A stretch of DNA of 64,000 bases from Apus apus (lineage: Eukaryota > Chordata > Aves > Apodiformes > Apodidae). Below, one piece after another: positions 13,377 through 26,100 of the stretch. Below the pieces are notes generated by a model. It was not told where the DNA came from. It worked only from the letters and a program-made list of their open reading frames with translations, and searched no databases. The DNA lies in NCBI RefSeq assembly GCF_020740795.1, contig NC_067290.1, forward strand, positions 15,916,001 to 15,980,000, given 5' to 3'. Made by a program: the position numbers and the translations under genes. How positions within the stretch are numbered: position 1 is the first letter of the stretch; each line of letters starts with the position of its first letter.

Positions 13377-13572
13377 ATGTCACCCCCCGGCCCGCCAGAC
13401 GGCGGCTGGGGCTGGGCCGTGGTCTTCGGGGCTTTTGTTTCTATCGGCTTCGCCTACGCCTTCCCCAAAGGCCTGGCCATCTTCTTCAAAGAAATCCAGG
13501 ATTTCTTTGGCACGTCCTATAGCGAGATCGCGTGGGTCTCCTCCATCATGCTGGCCACGACTTACGGTGCAG
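13377..13572 (+). CDS. SLC16A7: SLC16A7 alternative first coding exon B
   Basis: This exon encodes residues 1-65 plus one base. The ATG at 13377 has G at -3, and an acceptor (TTTTTCAG) ends at 13339. The protein starts [13 protein letters not shown], seven residues shorter than copy A before the shared motif. TM1 follows with FPK (Lys31, equal to Lys38 of MCT1), then the loop and the start of TM2. From my recollection of mammalian MCT2, copy B is the closer copy (AFPK, FFKEIQ, SYSEIAW, SSIMLA). The exon ends TGCAG|GTGAGT in phase 1 and joins in frame to 25957. Third codon positions are mostly G or C, unlike copy A, because the exon lies inside a CpG island. This is probably the main or housekeeping first exon; that is inference. 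Confidence 0.92.
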
Positions 13573-16500
13573 GTGAGTAAACCTGCACCAGCCCCTGTGC
13601 CACGGCCTGTGGTGAAGGCAGAAACGCCAGAAATCCCTGCCCCGAGCCGGCGTTCAGGGTCCCTCTGCTTGGGCACTATCAACAGGTTTATTTTCTGGTC
13701 GTGTTTCTGATGTTGTTTAGGGAAACAAGTCATACATAGAACCTGAAGGGGCTGAGGGGCAGTTTGTTGAGGTAAATGGGTGTTTAGTTGGGGTTTTCTA
13801 ACGGGTGCCTTCTGAATTTGCCACTCCGCTCAGCGGGTGCAGGTGCCCTTTGATCTCTCTGTCTGCCTTTTGGACCCGTGGGGGACTCTAAATGCCTTTT
13901 AATTGCTTTGTGACCAGTTTGGTGCTGACATCCCCGTTATTTCCAGCTGGGTTTGCAGCACCTTTGCTGCTTTTAAAAATAGGGCTCATATCACTACTCT
14001 GGGGGCTGTGTTACACAGAGGCCTTTATAAAGAGGTGCAGCATCCTCTGTGCACCAGAGGCTGAGCTGCAAGGGTTGTCCCATTGCTGGATCCCCTTCCC
14101 AGCCATGCTGCCAGCTGTGGGCTGAGTGGGGGGATTTATCTGACACCACAAACAAATGTGGCCTTGGCTCTGTCACATGGCACCTCTCTTCCTGTAAAGG
14201 CTGGAAGTTCCAGCCCTGCTCCTTGTATCCCAATAGTGAGGGGAGAGGTGAGCTGTTCCAGAGGGACACTGGCATCCTCCTGCCTTGCTTTGAGACAAAT
14301 TGGTACCTTTGCACCCAAGAGGCTGTGAAGTACCAACATGGCCTGGCCCTGGTGTGTTGCTGAGAGTAGCAGTGGTGGTCCCTGACCCAGAAATCAGAAG
14401 ATTACTCATTACCTAGGAAAAGCTTTCTGTGAGCATCAGTGAACAAGCCCTAAGAACAGGCTGGAATGAAATAGCTGGGCCTGGGTTGCAGCCAAAATTG
14501 AGCGTGGAGTACAGCAATAAAAGAAGTAACTGCTTGTTTATTGTGGCAGCTTATAATTACAGCAATGAAATTGCCAGGGTCAATAATTCATATCAGTAGC
14601 AAAGCAGTGCATATAACTTTGCTCTTTAAAAAATTATTTTGATATCACTTTTGTGACAATGAAAAAATTGGGGTGCCTTTGATTAAATCTGCAATGGGAA
14701 GTGGGCAGGAACCATGCTCTGTAATTGCAGGAAACTTCATCATTTTTTATCCTGGCTATTAAAGCAATCCTGAAAATATTATTTGTTTTTAAAAATGGAT
14801 TTTTATTTTCCTTAATAACGCACTGCAGTGCTTTTTGGAGAGCTCAGCTGGTAATGAAAGTAAAGTTGCTTTGTAAAAGTTTGTAAAGTGGAACTGATGC
14901 TTGAATCAGAGCCTTTTGTAATTCACTCTGTTGTAACCCACTGGAAAGGCTTGGTCCTATGGAGAGCAGCTGTGCAAGGGCTGAGTTCCTATTGAAGAAC
15001 CCACAAATGGAGCACTTGGAGGGCAAACCTCAAGCAGTGAGTTAGAAAGAGAAATCCTCTGCTTGAGTCAGTGCCATTATCCCAGGTTACCTCCTTGGCC
15101 TTGCTGATGGGATGCAGAGCCTGAGCCCTGGGGAGTGCAGCGGACTTCAGATAGATTTCCATGGGGCTTATTGTTAAAAACACCTTTGCCTCAGCCCTGG
15201 AAGTATAAAAAGTGGTCTGCAGTGAAAAAGAAACAGCTGGGCTCTGTATAGGCTGAACGGAGCAAGTGGGTTGTGGTGCTACTTAAATTCTGTTTTAAAG
15301 GTCTGGGGTAAGCTATGTCTCTGAAGGAGCCAGGTGGGAGAAAAGGAAAAGCAGGCAGCCCATGTCTTTAATGTGTTCAGTTGCCTACAAATGAGTGTCT
15401 AGAAAGATGCATGGTTTGGAATTCAAAGAGAGATGGTTAATATTTTGTACCAAAAGTATGTGGGTGAGTAGAGGCTGCTGTGAATTTCATGGTCTGGTAT
15501 TAAAATTAGGACATGACTTGTTGGGAAGGCTGTGGTTGGGGTGAGTGTGCTAAATGTGAGCAACTAGTAGAGTAACTAAACCAGGTTATTACTGCCATAT
15601 TCCCTTCCTTTGCCAAATCACTGGTGAGGTAGAGCTGTCACAGCCTGCCTGGAGGTGCAGGGGTGGGCAGGTGGAATCACACCAAGCATCTTCTTCCCAG
15701 TGCATCAGTCCATGGGTCCTGGGGTACAGAGGGGCCAAGGGGTGCATTTGCTACTGTAAGATTACAGCACTGAGAGGAAAGCCCCAAACTTGCCTCACCC
15801 CAACCCCCTCTCCCCTGCTCCAGCAGCAGCAAGTGGTCATGATTCAGAAGGTGGCCATGTAGATGAAAAACTTTCTCCAAGAGCACCCAGGCTCTGCCAT
15901 GTGCTCAGTTGGCTTCAGGGACAGGCTGGTGTTCAGTCACGTCTCTGTGCTGTCTTGTGGCTCTCAGAGCCAGGACTCAGGGCAACAAGGCTGGCATCTG
16001 AGCACAGGGATGTCCCTAGTGAGGGCTGGCCCTGCATGGCTCCCTCTGTCCCCAGGAGCTCAGGGTGGCTGTGCTTCCTGGTACCTTGGCAGGGAGCAGA
16101 GGGTCTCACTGACAACAGCTTTTGTTAGTAAACATCCTGAGGAGACAGCCCCTCATTTCCTTGGCATGCTCATTGGTGTGGGGACTGAATTTTTAGGCTG
16201 TGCTGCTGGCTTTGTAACAGAGTTTATGTTTCCTTTCATAAATAATGCAGATGAAGGGTGTTTTCTGACAATGCTCGCATGAACTAACCCCAATCTCCAC
16301 TGGAGTAGCAGTGTTGACTTTGACAGCATGGATGCAGATTTACAGTGCTTGCAACACCAGAACAGTGCCAGCTTTTCAGACTAAGACTGAATAATCAGCA
16401 GCTGACACTGTTTCTGCCCTTCCCTTTTTCCTGAATTCCCCATGGAAGCTGTTTTACACCAGCTGAGGCTCTGGCAATATATATTGCAGGTTTTCATGTG

Positions 16501-19500
16501 TCTTATCCCCCAGTTTCTTAATTTGAACTAGGTTGCAGAAAAAAATGCTGTCACTATAATACAAGTAATAAAACAGATTAGTGTGCAGCAAAGTGGACAG
16601 CCTGGACTTTATGACTTGCAGTTCTTGCCAGTGTTCATTTTCAGCAATTCCATGTTTCCAGTGGTGGAGGGCAAAGTGGGAGATTGGTGAGTGAGGAGCA
16701 TGAGGGAACATTGCTTTTCTCTGGCCAAATGTCAATCTGATAAAGAAGGATTTCTCTTTTGCAATGTTTCTACTTTTTTTTTTTTTTTCCCTCTCTGGGC
16801 AAAGAACTCATTCTTTACCCCAAATAAGTGTTCGTGAGCAGAGTCTTTGTCTGTAAAGAGAAGACACCAGGATCCATCCCTTAAAGACTAGGGGAAATTC
16901 CTTCCCTAAAGATGTTTCCAGCTGCACCTCAGTTCCCAGTTATCCAGCTGTGGGGTTGATGAGGACACAAAGTATTGTCAAAATGTGGAACATCACAGGC
17001 TCCCACCATGCTGCTGCTTGCCTCTGGTGGGGTTTCTTTTGCAGCTGCCTCCTTGAGATACAATACAGAAGTCCAAGGCTCCCAAGGTCCTGCCTCATCT
17101 GCAGGGATGAGATTTGTTCAGGGAGACAATCTTAAATAATGTAATTGTAAAACCAAAAGCCTTTGACCTTCACTCTTCCTGACTTGGGCCATGTGCCTGT
17201 GTCATGTTCATTGAGCTGAGCTGCCCTTTTCCCATTTTTAAGGGTGACACATTTCAAGCTGGTGAGTCCCTTTTACCCAGGGAAAGCAGGAGGCAGTTGG
17301 GTTCACAGGAAAGAAAAGATAAGAAATATTATTTTGCTAGTAATTCAGTTGCCCTATTCAGCATCTGGGGGGGAGGAGCCTAACACTCTAAAAGTAAGAA
17401 ACACTGATGCCAGTAATTTAATAGCAGCAATGTTCTTATAGGTGGTACAGTCTCCTCTAGGGCTATAAGGGAGGTAAAGATCTCAGGAAGAAGTAATGTC
17501 TATTATTATGGCCAGCAGTTAGAGTTTGAACAATGAGCCAGCTTTCTGGTACATGTGCCAGAATAGAGAGAATAATTTAACACTTAGGACACTATTTGCA
17601 TTTTCGGTTTTTTTTCCCCTGCATTTTGTGTGTGCAAAATGATCCTTTTATCATTGTAATGAAGCAACATAAGTAATCTGAGTGAAATTCAGAGACCAGA
17701 TCCTGACACAGACTCATTTCAGCTGATATGCTTGAATAGCTGGGTCTAGAGAAGGCTTTTGACATTTATTGTTTTTTTTGGTATCCTAATTTTGAAGAAT
17801 CTCATCCCTTTGTAATTGCTGTGCAGCTAAGCCTGGTGCACGTTTGTATGCATTTTGTAGATGCACGTGCTGCTTCTGTTGCCCCTGGATATGTAAAAAG
17901 CCAAGTTGCACCAGGCCCATACATTGTTTTTATTCAGTATCTACTGCAGTGGATTCTTGGTCTCAGTCTCACTATTTGCTCCTGTAAAACTTCCCCAAAA
18001 TCTCCAGGGTGCTGGTCTTACAGAACCAAATTTCTATTAAAATTAAGGACTCACCTTCTGTCTATATTCCAAGACAGATGCAGAGAGCCAAGTTTTGCAA
18101 ACACAAGAGAAATGAGAACATTTCTCCAGTAAAAGCTTTATCCTGCAGCCAGCCAGTGTTTACTCCTCTTGTTATTTATTATTCATTATTTTGTAATTGA
18201 ATAAAATGTCCGAAGATTTAAGTTTGGAGATGTTCCACAACTGAATCTTTTCTCTAAAATAACTTTCTCCCAGAGCCTGTAACTGCTTAATAGAGCATCT
18301 GCTAAAGCAGCAAGGAAGAGATTGGGAAGTTGAAAGTCGACTATTGACCTTGAACATTTAATCCAGAATTTTATAGCTGTATTTTATTACACTGCTAGCA
18401 TGATAAATTGCAGTGACAGGTTTAGAAAGCACCTTACAGCATGCAGTTGCATAAAGCTATATTAATAATGAATTTGATTCTGCAGTTTTTAACTTAATCA
18501 AAACTGCCAATGTTCTCTTCTGGTCTGGTCTAAACTTCATCAAAACCTTCTCTACCTCCAGAAGGCCTCATCAAGGGCTTTCCATCCACCTCAAGTGGTT
18601 GCAAGTGCTTTCCACAACACTAAAATGGGGAGACTGTGGCATGGGAAGAGAGGTGTGGGTTGTTTTTCAGATAAGCAGCAAGTGAGTAAGAGAGCCCAGG
18701 CCAGGCCTCAGAAGGTGCAAGCTCTCTGGGAGTCACTTTTGGCTTAGACATTGCCTGATGGACCACAGGCACTGGGGCTGGATGAGCCTTGCCCAGTGGA
18801 GTCTTTACTGTGTTTTTTGCTAAGAGCTCAGTGATGGGGATGCCTGGCAGAGTTGTGTCTCATGCATTGCCCAGCATTTTGCAGGAGATTTTTTGTGTGG
18901 AGTCTCCTGCTATGGTTGAGTGCTGGGCCTCCTCCTTTCAATGATCCTCACCACTTCTTGGAGTCCCACTAACAGTCCATCAGCCTTCCCATGTCATTGA
19001 AGCAAGACGTCTTCCCACTCTCTGGAAATCCCTGGAGTAGCAGCACCATTACAATCATGGATTTTGTTAAGAAAGCCAGGTGAGGAATGATTTGATTTCT
19101 GTAATGGATGATGCTGCTGATTCATATACTTCTCCTGACTCTTACAGAGCACTCAAGTCCTGCAAGGTCACCACGTATGTGCTTATATTTTTTATTTTTT
19201 TTAATAGCCCTGTTCTACTTAAGAGCGATAATAGCACTATAGGTTCAGGTGAAATATTTCTGTGTTCGTGGACTTGGTCACAAAGCTTTATCATTTTGTC
19301 CTTCATTGAAGCTAGCAAGGTCACCAGGCAGCAAGTAATAGAGATGTGGTAGACTTAATAAACCCCAAGATTAATAAGAACTAGGAAGAAGAAAGCAGCG
19401 AGTTTTGGTTGGGGGTTGTTAATGCTTGGCAGACAAGTGTTAAGCCCAGGAGTAAATGATAATCCACTCCTCTGGGTGCAGTTCTAACATGTGAAAGTTT

Positions 19501-22500
19501 CTTCCCAGCTCAGCACCACGTTTGTGTGCTGCTGGATTAAGGAGTGCGAGAGCTTGGGTACCAGCCTGTCCTGCAGCATTGCACCTTTTCTGCCCCTGAA
19601 TGGCTCTCCAGGGCAACTGGTCTCTTGGTCAAGTTTCACAGGGCTTCCAGGAGTTGGACAGAGCTCTTTGAAGAGCATGGCCAGGTAGGGGCTGACTCGC
19701 TTGTGGAGCAGTGTGTTAAGACCAGTGACAAAGGGCTGCTGATCTCAGGGAACAGGTGTTTCAGCTGCCCAGGGAACTCACGTTCTGTGGCTGAGCTTCA
19801 GGTGATGGAAGGGAATGAAGTCAGCAGACCTTCCAAAGCAGAAGGTTAGCTAAAAAATTCATGGGAAAGAAATTTAAAAAAACATGATGATGTGACCTTC
19901 TGAAGGTCAGTGGCTGCGATCTGCTGTGAGATCCAAACCAGCAGCCTGGGGAAACCAGCTGTGTGCTCAGCACCTGTGGTGCCATCCCCTTGCAGGAGCA
20001 GTTATTTAATTGCCTAAATACGAAGTGACACGAAGGACCTTGGCTCCAGCCCCAGTTTTGGAGCTGTTGGTCTGTGGCTTCTCCTGTGCCTCAAGAGCAG
20101 GGCATGTCAGGGAAATGGAAACGGTGAAGCACTGATCAGATAAGATGGCTGGGTAAGAAAGAGGACACTTTGTCTTTCTGCAGCTTGGGCCTTGTCTAGT
20201 TTGTTTTTCTTGTTTTTTTAAACATTAGGATGCTGCTGTGGCAAAGCCTGTATTTCTGATGGGAGGGTAGGGTCCCTGGTTTTCCAAGGACATGCCTTGA
20301 GTGGGGGCCAGGGAGGGAGGGCTCCCACAGCTTGCTTTTTGCACCAGAAACACCCACTGCCTTCTCAGCTGGATATGGGAGACCCAGCAGCCCAGAGCCT
20401 GGGCCCACCAGTTTGATGGCCTAGTAACATGTCCAGGCAGCCTCTCCCCTGCTTGGCTTATGCAACTCACAGGGGTTGTGTTGAAACTGCAGCTGTTGTC
20501 CTCTTTCATGTACAGACCATTTTCCTTACCTGTGAGGAAGAAGGAGAGGGCAGCTCCTGGTCACTGGTTTGCTGTTGGAGCTGTTATTGCACATGCTGGA
20601 CTTCAGCCTCCTTTTAAAAAAGTGTTTATTTGCAGTGCAAAGTAAAACTAACAGAAGGCATCAGGGCAGTTTAGGGGTCACAGGTCTCTGGAAGCTGCCC
20701 TTTGGGGCCTGGCAGAGGGTGTTTGATACCATGGCTGTCACCTGGGGGGGTTTGCTCGCTACCACTTGTCCTCCAGCACTGGCGTGCCTGACCATTCTGT
20801 CTGCAGCACCATCAGAGGAAGAGCCAGTTGTGTGGGGCCTCCTCAGCCATTTCAGATACAACACAAACCATCTGAATCAAGCAGCTGAGAATATGAGTTC
20901 ACTGCATTATTACCAGGTACCAGCCATTCTTCTCCTCTGGAGAAGACACAGGGCTCATTTTAACATGGGCCAGCTGCTGAGCAGCAGCTCTCCAAGCCTG
21001 GGTGACAAACACTTAGGAGTATGAACCACTCAGGTCCTGGACCTTGGACTTCTAGGAAGGGAAAAGACTGAAAGGCTACACGTTTTAACCCTCTTATGTT
21101 TTCTCCCTGCCTTTGTGACTGTCTTCTCAGGCCACATTCTCTCTGGGCCATGCATTGTTACTGGGTGCTGATTGCTGACACCAATCCCCTGCCCCGGGGG
21201 GCTGGGGGTGCTGACAGCCTGGTAATGACACGGGGGGCTCTTGCTTTCATTGGTGGGGTAATGAGGAGGCTGCTCTGTTACAATGGGCTGGTACCCTGGT
21301 GGATAAATGATGAGGCCAAAGGCAGTGTTGTTATTCCACTGAGGGAATGAGATTATTACTGAGGAAATTGCAGCCCTGCTCCTCTCGTTGTTTTACTACT
21401 AGTGTAATAATAGACTTTGTTTTATTAATATAAATGATTTTCACCCCCTTTCCTCCCAGCTGAGTACGTCTGCTCCTTCTTACATCCCCAGTGACTCCAC
21501 AGTCAATGCCAGTCATGTCATGCTGAGTTCCTTAGCATTTATCTGTGTTTTCACAGCAGTTTGTGAAAATATTAACTCTTTGGGCAGTTCTTTTGCTGCT
21601 GACCAGTGTCCCTGTGTAGTAACAGCTCTTCAGAGCCACTTGTCACTGCAAAAGTAGTGGGAAAAGCTGGGCTGCATGTTGCAGCCCCCAGCAGTGGGGG
21701 CACTGGTGGTCCCAAATCTACCACCACTGGGGTCCAAGCAGTGAACTGTTTTTAGTGTTGCTATTTTATCATCTTCTTGGCCATCAAAGGGTCTTACCAG
21801 CAGACATGTGATGTTTGCAATAGCTCTGTGCTGCTTTGCACTGTCAGAAGGTCAGCCTTGTGAAACCTGGGAAAAAACCTAAGTTGCATGGAGGCCTCTG
21901 GGGTATGGGGTCAGTCTTTCAGGGTCTCAGCTCCTACCTGCTTCTTGGAGAGCCCTGCACAGAAACACTTCAGCAATGAAAAGGGAGAAAACTGTTTCAG
22001 TTACTATCAGGTTAAGTCAAAAAATGATAACCCAAACTTTACAAATAAGGGATACATATAAATATATATATATATAAAAAAATAATAAAAATACATATAT
22101 ATATATATGAGAGAAAAATGTTTTAGACCTTGTTACAATGCATTGGTGTTTTGCACCAACACTGCAGTCAAATTTTGCAGCTCAAAAAGAATTCATAAGG
22201 CTTGTTGAGGAAAACAGGCAATTCAGGTGTCCATTTTTGGAGCATTATTGTACTTGCAGGAGTTTAGGCCAGTCTGGATTGATATTTCTTGTTAAATGCC
22301 AACTTTGTTATGGATCATAGTTCAGAGGCTCAAAAAGAATAAATGACAAGATGGCCTAGCTTTGTGGAGGAGAAGAGAGGAGAGTCCAGGGTATTTTGCA
22401 TTTTCTTTATGGCTTTATAATCTCCTCTTCAGGGTCCTTTTCACTTCTGCAAACACAAAACTCAAGGTGAAAAGTAATTGGACAAGCTAATAAATGAGTT

Positions 22501-25500
22501 AGGGCTTGCTGTATTTCCCACTGGTGAGTTGCTGTATTTTGCTTGCCACCAAGATCAGCTTCTTTGACATGGCCTTTCATGTACCAGCTAACAATGAATG
22601 GAAATCTGCCACAAGTATGAGAAAAAAGAGGCTTTGTACAGGACAGGCACTAAACCAGCATGATTTATATGGGCTGAGGGTGGTGCTTTAGAGTACATCA
22701 GTCTTCCAGGAGTGCCATGATTCCAGGCTGCATCTTTCAGGGATATTTGGTATACACTGTTGCTTTCCAGACTGTAGGGATTTACTGCTGGGCTGTGGAA
22801 GGGGCTGCCTTGTTTCCTAAGTCTGAGAGGGTTGAAATGCCACCCCCTCTTGCAGCGAAGCACCGGCTGCTACCACCTCCACGTCAGCAGCCTTGGCCTT
22901 GGAATGGAATGGGGTACAAGAGGGTTATTATATTTTAATTTTCTGATTAGAAGTTGCAATGCTGCCATGGTAGTGGGGCTGTGGGGACAGTGCTGGCTGG
23001 CTGACACCAACCCTGGCTGCTCTGGTCCCTGAGCAGCCACGCGCTGGGGATGTGCTCAGTTGCTGAGGTGGCTTTTGCTCCTGGCTGTGACTTTTCAGGG
23101 ACTCTGACAGTATTTGTGTGGCTGCTTCTGCAAGGTCAAACCAGGTAAATGGTGGCTTTCTGAGAGCTTTGCCAGCTGTTTCTCTTGCCCTGTCCTCACC
23201 TGACTCTGTCACCCCAACTCCTGTTAGTTTCTCCCATCATTGCCTTGCAGGAAGGAAGGATGATTTAGTTTGGATGCCAGGACAGGGAGCCTGTGGTTCC
23301 TGCACATTTGACCAGGCAGGTATTAACAAGTACAAGTGCCTTGGGATCCAAGCTGCACACATTGTTACTGTAATTGGTTTCTGTGTGGTAATACACACCA
23401 TCCTTATTCTTTTCATGCAGGCTGAATAACTGGTAAATGACAGGTCCTGCTTTTCAATTACACCGTGATTCCAGGGGCTGGCACACTTTAAATTTTTGCA
23501 GTAGCTGCAAGCAAAGCAGTAATCGTGTTTCCTATTTCCCACAACTGCCATGCTGGCTTTGTTGTGCCCTCTTCTTAATTCCTCAACCTTGACTTGAGCT
23601 ATTTGATGTTTTCTGAAGCTCCCCAGAACCCTGCTGTTGCAGTTACCTGATGGCTAATTAGCCCCCTACCAGAAACATGCTCTGGGTGGCCTGTGGCAGA
23701 GCAGGGCAGGGAGGTGCATTCAGACCTGCTGGGTGTGACGCTGATCACTGAAGACATCCAGGCAGGGTGAAGGTGGATGTGTCTCTGGTCCATACGCCTG
23801 CCCAAATGGGCAGAGGTTGCATGCTGAAGGGTGCACAGCTAAGTGACATATCACGTGTGCCAGTTTCTGCCAAGAGAGGGAAAGCTGTTGACAGGCTGCT
23901 TCACTACAGCCTATGGACACTTCTGTAGGTCCAGATGACTTAAGTGGAAGTAATTTTGGGGATGTGAGTTTGCATTTGCTTCAGTGCTTTTGAAAGGGCT
24001 GCACAGGATTATTACAAAACCTTCACCCTATGAGCAGCAGCTCAGGGAAGTTTGGTTTCCCAGCTGTTTGAGGCCTTGGGCTGGATTCTCTGGTGTCTTG
24101 TAAAGTGCAGGCGTAGCTGATGCTTTCCATGCAGTTTCATTGCTCACCATGGCCTTCACTGGGGCTTCTGCCGTGCCTCGATAGTTTAGTCCAGATGTTC
24201 TGCAGGGGAAAATCAATGAGAAAGGGGTCCCTTTCTTGCTGTGTTGATCTGACATATATATCTCCTTCCTCAGAACTCCTCATTGCATTCTGTAGTGCTC
24301 TGTGCAGGAAAAGGACACATGCATGTGAATCCAGTTACAGGATTAGGCAAAAAAACTCTTCACAAAATGATACACTCACAGAAGTGCTATTTGAATGGTG
24401 CATTTAATGGGACCAGACCATACAGTTCCAGGGGTGCTGTTAAGACTGATCTTGTGTGTGTTTCCTTTATGATTGTTTTGACCTTGGACATCCCATGGAA
24501 AGTATTTCACACATTACAGATGTTACAATTGTTACAAATGTTATAATTCCTGAGATTAAACCTGTCATACCTACTGATTTTTGCTCTTGCACAGTATAAC
24601 AGCTGAGAACTTACTTGGATGCTGCCAGCCATGCTGAGGGGATATTGGGCTTTTTTTTTTTTTTTTCTTTTTTTGATCTGGCTCCTGTGCTGTGGTTTGC
24701 AGGGTCTGGAGAGAGCTCTGGCACTATTTCTGGCTGAGATTATTTCAGCAAAGGTAAATATCCTACTAAAGGGGTCTGTGGTGAGGCAGATCCCACAGTC
24801 AGACTCTCCAGAGATGCCTGTAAGCTTAAAATACCCATTTCCAGTAATCTGTGTGTGGACAGTATGGGCTGTTTGGAACAGCAGGAATGAAGGCAAATGA
24901 GCTCACTGGGCTCTGAAAGACCATTGCTGTGTGCTGAGCAATCATCCGGTAAGATAAGATACTAAATGCTGCCTGTATCCCCCTGCTTTATTTCCAGCAT
25001 AATTTCTGCAGCAATTTGGCTCAGCTTGAGTAATTCTCAATTTGAGCAATACAGAATCTTTTTTTTTTTTTTTTTCCACATTTCATAGCCTAACTTCTGG
25101 ACTGCTCTTTCCTGCTCAGTTTACTTTCTCTCTGATCTAACTTCAGAGTTGACCCTGCTTTGAGCAGGAGGTTGGTGCTGAGATCTTCCAAGTCCCTCTG
25201 ACACATATTATTTGGTGATTCTGATTTTATTAGTCCTACAGCTGGTTGAGACTACTGTACACAAGACCTTCTTTCTTTCCTTCTCTACCCAAAGCTGCTG
25301 GCCTGTTCCACTTCCTCAGCTTTGAATGCATCCTTTCAGTGTGCAGTTTTTGTGAAGCTGTTTCTCTCTTTTGTAGTTTTGCACTTTCCTGAACCACTTC
25401 TTTACATAAATGCAAGACCAAACTGATTCTTTTGAGCTCCAGCTAATCCATCATCCCACATTGTTTCTACCTACATAGATGGCTATTAAGATTTAATTAA

Positions 25501-25956
25501 CAACTGTTCTACTGAAGCTTCAGTCCTGGTCAGCAGTATTGGAATCGCATTAAATAGAGGTATGAAAAATGCAACAGTATTCGTTATATCAGCCTCGTAA
25601 TATGAACCTGTGTGTGCCTGGTTTAGCATCATATTAAATCAAGAAGCTCCTATGTTGGGATCCTGTGTTCACCTGATTTATTACTGTGTTTGCCTTCTCT
25701 GATGACACTTGTAAAGTCCTGGGGGCAGGAACTGTCACTGACTACACAGCCACTGTGTGGCATGGGACGTGCTGCCATTTCCACACAGTGCGGATCATCC
25801 TTCTCTCTTTTTCCATTTTCTTGCTGAAGTCACCCTCGAAGCTTTCAGCAGAACCTCAAGGGTACTGATACTGCAGAATTATACCTGCTTTGTGTCAAAC
25901 ACGCCCTTCTGTCAGAAGATACCCACCTCAAGGGTCATTTTGTTCTCTTTCCCCAG
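13573..25956 (+). other. SLC16A7: Long intron between exon B and the shared exon
   Basis: This 12.4-kb intron begins GTGAGT and ends TTTCCCCAG. It contains poly(T) runs (16774-16788, 24651-24674, 25059-25075) and a TA-rich microsatellite at 22052-22108. AT-rich, low-CpG blocks such as 14520-14830 and 18360-18500 might include conserved elements but cannot be judged without alignment. No gene is seen. Confidence 0.75.
22052..22108. repeat. (TA)n-rich microsatellite
   Basis: Two TA runs are separated by an A-rich spacer, visible directly. Confidence 0.85.
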
Positions 25957-26100
25957 GTCCCATTAGCAGTATTTTAGTAAACCGCTATGGCAGCCGACCC
26001 GTGGTTATATTTGGAGGCCTGCTCTGTGGCATTGGGATGGTGTCAGCAGCCTTCTGCACCAGCATCCTGCAGCTCTACATCTGTGTGGGCTTCATCACAG
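25957..26100 (+). CDS. SLC16A7: SLC16A7 shared second coding exon
   Basis: This 144-base exon is bordered by TTTCCCCAG and GTAAGA. It completes codon 73 (copy A numbering) and encodes residues to 120 plus one base. It covers the rest of TM2, the short GSRPV turn of the major facilitator fold, TM3 (about 86-104) and the first part of TM4. The opening PISSILVNRYGSRPV is characteristic of MCT1 to MCT4. It accepts either exon A or exon B in phase 1. If entered in phase 0 it hits TAG at 25975-25977. Confidence 0.95.

Larger units (their letters stand above)
12725..13650 (+). promoter_or_regulatory. SLC16A7: CpG island promoter upstream of and over exon B
   Basis: This is a dense GC- and CpG-rich block in otherwise AT-rich intron. 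It contains an Sp1-type GGGGCGGGG (12864-12872) and a GGGGCGGTG (12891-12899), no obvious TATA box, and candidate donors at 12872 and 12962 for a non-coding first exon. It ends just after exon B. Long ORFs on both strands here are proline- and arginine-rich by-products of base composition. It is most likely the start region for transcripts using exon B. Confidence 0.75.
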
